A stretch of 9,338 nt of DNA from Lentisphaerota bacterium (GTDB lineage Bacteria; Verrucomicrobiota; Kiritimatiellia; RFP12; UBA1067), in assembly GCA_022839525.1 (NCBI GenBank), contig JALHET010000056.1, forward strand, positions 1 to 9,338. The letters run 5' to 3'. The notes under the pieces are model-generated. The model saw only the letters and a program-made list of their open reading frames with translations, was not told where the DNA came from and did no database searches. The translations under genes and the position numbers were made by a program. Positions 7,166 to 9,338 of the stretch are shown one piece after another; position 1 is the stretch's first letter; the number at the start of each line of letters is the position of its first letter.

Positions 7166-7306
7166 CGTCTTCGGGGCAAGGTGACCCTGCGCGGAAGCGG
7201 GGGATTCCTGACCGGCGGTAGAGCCCGCGACTGGCCCGCTGTTCCTGCGTGCCACTGACACGGTTCAATTCCGTGGCCGACAGTTAAAGTCTGGATGAGA
7301 GAAGAG
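7166..7306 (+). promoter_or_regulatory. FMN riboswitch (RFN element)
   Basis: The leader carries the conserved RFN segments in order: CTTCGGGGCAAGGTG (7169-7183), GACCGGCGGTA (7210-7220), AGCCCGCGA (7222-7230), and GGCCGACAG onward to GGATGAGAGAAG (7275-7304). Closing helix P1 pairs TCTTC (7168-7172) with GAAGA (7301-7305). The first internal hairpin is longer than the minimal consensus, with extra GC-rich sequence between GGTGA and ATTCCTGACC. It binds flavin mononucleotide and controls ribBA, ribH and perhaps nusB downstream; the terminator at 7331-7364 indicates control by transcription termination. Confidence 0.97.
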
Positions 7307-7330
7307 GCTGCTGCGTGTGTTTTTGTATTG

Positions 7331-7364
7331 CCCCGGCTCCGCGTTGGCCGGGGTTTTTGTTTTT
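7331..7364 (+). terminator. Intrinsic terminator, expression platform of the FMN riboswitch
   Basis: CCCCGGC (7331-7337) pairs with GCCGGGG (7347-7353) around a 9-base loop, followed directly by TTTTTGTTTTT (7354-7364). It lies between the aptamer and the ribBA start, so it is a regulated attenuator. The 5' arm, together with the three bases before it (TTGCCCCG, 7328-7335), is fully complementary to CGGGGCAA (7172-7179) in the aptamer, a candidate antiterminator. Confidence 0.93.
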
Positions 7365-7370
7365 AGGAAG
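7365..7370 (+). promoter_or_regulatory. Ribosome binding site of ribBA
   Basis: AGGAAG begins on the base right after the terminator T-tract and lies 5 bases before ATG 7376. It is not part of the hairpin stem, so control is probably by termination and not by hiding this site. Confidence 0.7.
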
Positions 7371-7375
7371 CGGGT

Positions 7376-8584
7376 ATGCAAACGGAATCGGTGTTCGATC
7401 CTGTCGAGGCGTGCGTGGAGGCGTTCCGGCAGGGGCAGATGGTCGTTGTGGCGGACGACGAGAACCGCGAGAACGAGGGCGACCTGATTATCGCGGCGGA
7501 GAAGGTGACGCCCGAGGCGATCAACTTTATGGTGGTGAACGCGCGCGGGCTGGTGTGCGTGCCGATGACCGGCGCGCGCCTGCGGCAGCTCGGCGTGGAA
7601 CGCATGCCCAGCCGGAACCGCGGCGACAAGTTTGCGACCGCTTTCACCTATTCGGTGGACGCCGCGTCCGGCATCTCGACCGGCATCAGCGCGGCGGACC
7701 GCGCGCGGACCGTGCAGGTGCTGATTGATGAGGAGGCGGGCGCGCAATCGATTGTGAGCCCGGGACACCTTTTTCCGCTGGAGGCGCGCGAAGGCGGCGT
7801 GCTGGTGCGCGCGGGGCATACCGAGGCGGCCGTGGATCTGGCCAAGCTGGCGGGGCTCAAGCCTGCGGGCGTGATCTGCGAGATCATGCTGCCGGACGGC
7901 ACGATGGCGCGTCTGCCGGACTTGCGCGCGTTCGCGGTCAAACACGGGCTCAAAATGTTGTCCATCGCCGACCTGATCCAGTACCGGCGGCGGCGCGAAC
8001 GGCTGATCGATTACATCGAAGAGGTCGACCTGCCGACCCAGTACGGCCGTTTCAGGTTGCGCCTCTACACCTCGTCGCCGGACGGGATGGAGCATCTTGC
8101 GCTGATCAAGGGTGACCTGCCGGGCTGCCCGGCGCCGCTCGTGCGCGTCCACAGCGAATGCCTGACGGGCGACGTGTTCGGCTCATCCCGCTGCGACTGC
8201 GGCAGCCAGCTCCACACGGCGATGAGGATGGTCGAACAGGAGGGGTGCGGGGTGGTTCTCTACATGCGGCAGGAGGGGCGCGGGATCGGCTTGGTCAACA
8301 AGCTGCACGCCTACAAGTTGCAGGAGGGCGGGCTTGACACCGTGGACGCGAACCTCAAGTTGGGCTTCCCGGCCGACATGCGCGATTACGGCGTGGGCGC
8401 TCAGATTTTGGCCGACCTCGGGCTCAAGCGGATCAGGCTGATGACGAACAACCCCAAGAAACTGGTGGGGTTGCAGGGGTATGGGCTGGAGATCGTCGAG
8501 CGCGTGCCGCTGGTGTTCGAGCCGGGTGATTACAACCGGCGGTATTTGGCGACGAAAAAGTCGAAGATGGGGCATTTGATGTGA
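7376..8584 (+). CDS. ribBA: Bifunctional 3,4-dihydroxy-2-butanone-4-phosphate synthase / GTP cyclohydrolase II
   Basis: The 402-residue fusion supplies both branches of riboflavin synthesis. The N-terminal domain (about 1-205) makes 3,4-dihydroxy-2-butanone 4-phosphate from ribulose 5-phosphate; the acidic metal and substrate loop DDENRENEGD is at 27-36, followed by TGISAADRA and SPGHLFPL. The C-terminal domain (about 206-402) opens GTP to the diaminopyrimidine precursor; zinc cysteines are C262, C273 and C275 in SECLTGDVFGSSRCDCG, followed by MRQEGRGIGL, DYGVGAQIL and TNNPKKL. Both active sites appear intact. The start ATG has AGGAAG 5 bases upstream and lies just past the riboswitch terminator. 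ribH follows after 44 bases, so both enzymes would be shut off together by FMN. Riboflavin synthase and the RibD deaminase/reductase are not in the window and must be encoded elsewhere if the pathway is complete. Confidence 0.98.
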   Translation: MQTESVFDPVEACVEAFRQGQMVVVADDENRENEGDLIIAAEKVTPEAINFMVVNARGLVCVPMTGARLRQLGVERMPSRNRGDKFATAFTYSVDAASGISTGISAADRARTVQVLIDEEAGAQSIVSPGHLFPLEAREGGVLVRAGHTEAAVDLAKLAGLKPAGVICEIMLPDGTMARLPDLRAFAVKHGLKMLSIADLIQYRRRRERLIDYIEEVDLPTQYGRFRLRLYTSSPDGMEHLALIKGDLPGCPAPLVRVHSECLTGDVFGSSRCDCGSQLHTAMRMVEQEGCGVVLYMRQEGRGIGLVNKLHAYKLQEGGLDTVDANLKLGFPADMRDYGVGAQILADLGLKRIRLMTNNPKKLVGLQGYGLEIVERVPLVFEPGDYNRRYLATKKSKMGHLM

Positions 8585-8615
8585 GAGGGTAGGCGGCCGG
8601 CGGGTCGCCCGTAAG

Positions 8616-8622
8616 AAGGAGG
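8616..8622 (+). promoter_or_regulatory. Strong ribosome binding site of ribH
   Basis: AAGGAGG, a near-perfect Shine-Dalgarno sequence, lies 6 bases before ATG 8629. No promoter or terminator is seen in the 44 bases between ribBA and ribH, which supports co-transcription. Confidence 0.8.
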
Positions 8623-8628
8623 AGTGAG

Positions 8629-9090
8629 ATGAAAGAGATCGTAGGCAAACTGGATGCGGACGGGATGAAGCTGGCTCTGGTGGTGAGCCGGTTCAACAGC
8701 TTTTTCACCGAGCAGTTGGTGAAGGGCGCGGCGGACTGTTTCGTGCGGCACGGCGGCAAGGATGCCGACCTGACGCTGGTGCGTGTGCCGGGCGCGAACG
8801 AAATCCCTCAGGTGGCTCAGAAGCTGGCTGCGTCCGGAAAGGCCGATGCCGTTGTCGCGCTGGGCGCGGTGATTCAGGGCGCAACGCCCCATGCCGACTT
8901 GATCAACGGCACGGTGGCCCGGGCGCTCTCGAAGATCACGCTGGACACCCATGTGCCGGTCGTGAACGGGATCGTCTGCGCGCAGAACCTGGAGCAGGCG
9001 ATCGAGCGTTCGGGCACGAAGCAGGGCAACAAGGGCTGGGACGCGGTGATGGCCGCGATCGAGACTGTGGCCGTGCTGAAGGCGCTCTAA
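8629..9090 (+). CDS. ribH: 6,7-dimethyl-8-ribityllumazine synthase
   Basis: The 153-residue protein condenses the pyrimidine intermediate with dihydroxybutanone phosphate, the penultimate step of riboflavin synthesis. It aligns from memory without gaps to the B. subtilis enzyme through the active site. Phe22 (SRFN), His88 (TPH), Arg127 (IERSGTK) and Lys135 (GNKG) fall at exactly the same numbers. Differences lie in the binding-site lining: position 57 is Asn where B. subtilis has Phe (PGANEIP), 83 is Gln for Arg (AVIQG), 89 and 91 are Ala and Leu for two Tyr, and 113 is Asn for Phe (VVNGIV). The catalytic and phosphate-binding residues remain, and the gene shares a transcript with ribBA under an FMN riboswitch, so a lumazine synthase role is likely. 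Whether the substitutions are a lineage trait cannot be told here. The family forms pentamers, often assembled into 60-subunit shells; the sequence does not show which state applies. Confidence 0.95.
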   Translation: MKEIVGKLDADGMKLALVVSRFNSFFTEQLVKGAADCFVRHGGKDADLTLVRVPGANEIPQVAQKLAASGKADAVVALGAVIQGATPHADLINGTVARALSKITLDTHVPVVNGIVCAQNLEQAIERSGTKQGNKGWDAVMAAIETVAVLKAL

Positions 9091-9096
9091 CCGCAC

Positions 9097-9103
9097 AAAA
9101 GGA
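9097..9103 (+). promoter_or_regulatory. Ribosome binding site of nusB
   Basis: AAAAGGA lies 9 bases before ATG 9113, in the 22-base gap after ribH. The spacing is slightly long but supports this start over later ATG codons. Confidence 0.5.
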
Positions 9104-9112
9104 TTGACCCGC

Positions 9113-9338
9113 ATGGCGACTCGCAGACAAGGGCGTGAATGGGCGCTTCAGATGCTTTTTCAGGCGGATTTGAACCCGGGAATGGATCCCGACATAGCCA
9201 TCCCGAAGTTCTGGCGGCAGCAGTGGACCTGCCAGATGGAAGAGGCGGAAAAGCAGGACAACGCGGTCGTGCAAGAGACCTCCAAACCGGTGGAGGACCG
9301 TGTCGCGCCTCAGAAGATCCGGCTGTTCACCGAGAACC
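9113..9338 (+). CDS. nusB: Transcription antitermination factor NusB, N-terminal part (3' end outside window)
   Basis: Seventy-five codons are visible before the window ends. The start, ATRRQGREWALQMLFQADLN, is the NusB first helix, with the basic RRQGRE patch followed by the alternating hydrophobics of the family (compare RRxARExALQxLYQ). NusB binds boxA RNA with NusE/S10 in ribosomal RNA antitermination complexes. Between FWRQQW and KIRLFTEN there is a hydrophilic, glutamate-rich stretch (about residues 38-65) that looks longer than in E. coli NusB; FTEN is probably the start of the helix that begins the second half of the domain. The position right after ribH is a widely conserved gene order in bacteria. 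The gene probably shares the riboflavin transcript unless it has another promoter, and I see none in the 22-base gap. Confidence 0.9.
   Translation, partial: MATRRQGREWALQMLFQADLNPGMDPDIAIPKFWRQQWTCQMEEAEKQDNAVVQETSKPVEDRVAPQKIRLFTEN

Noticed and set aside
7265..8152. Minus-strand open frame of about 295 codons opposite ribBA
   Set aside because: It also runs through the riboswitch and terminator region, and its Arg/His-rich translation resembles no family, so it is a codon-bias shadow.

Overview
The window is GC-rich bacterial chromosome, densely packed, with every supported gene on the + strand. No mobile elements, tRNA or rRNA genes or CRISPR arrays were seen. The look of several proteins suggests a member of the Planctomycetes-Verrucomicrobia-Chlamydiae group, perhaps Verrucomicrobiota or Kiritimatiellota. 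These are the Gfo/Idh/MocA C-terminus ending in a PW-L tail, a planctomycete-style squalene-hopene-cyclase relative, lipoprotein enzymes, and a NusB beginning RRQGREWALQMLFQADLN. This placement is inference from remembered family appearance, not a search result.

Layout. (1) Positions 1-5252 look like one translationally coupled run: the 3' half of a Gfo/Idh/MocA oxidoreductase, a class II terpene cyclase-like (squalene-hopene cyclase family) protein, and a full-length DNA polymerase I. Each junction is a 4-base GTGA overlap. (2) At 5253-5359 there is a short intergenic region with an inverted repeat and a promoter placed so close to the next ATG that the mRNA is probably leaderless. It drives a lipoprotein of the sugar phosphate isomerase/epimerase (xylose isomerase-like TIM barrel) family. 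(3) At 6201-7088, a second promoter precedes a lipoprotein thioredoxin coupled by ATGA overlap to an O6-alkylguanine-DNA alkyltransferase. (4) From 7123 there is a riboflavin unit: a promoter spanned by a perfect 8-base inverted repeat, an FMN riboswitch, an intrinsic terminator, ribBA, ribH and the start of nusB, which runs off the window end.

The best-supported regulatory logic is in the riboflavin unit. FMN binding should stabilise the aptamer and let the terminator form. Without FMN, an 8-base complementarity between the aptamer's 5' strand and the terminator's 5' arm could act as antiterminator. The oddest proteins are the terpene-cyclase relative lodged between an oxidoreductase and polA, and a lumazine synthase that aligns without gaps to the Bacillus subtilis enzyme but has replaced several aromatic residues around the active site. 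I see no clear evidence for a wholly new multi-gene system; the most interesting items are these and the possible operator over the riboflavin promoter.
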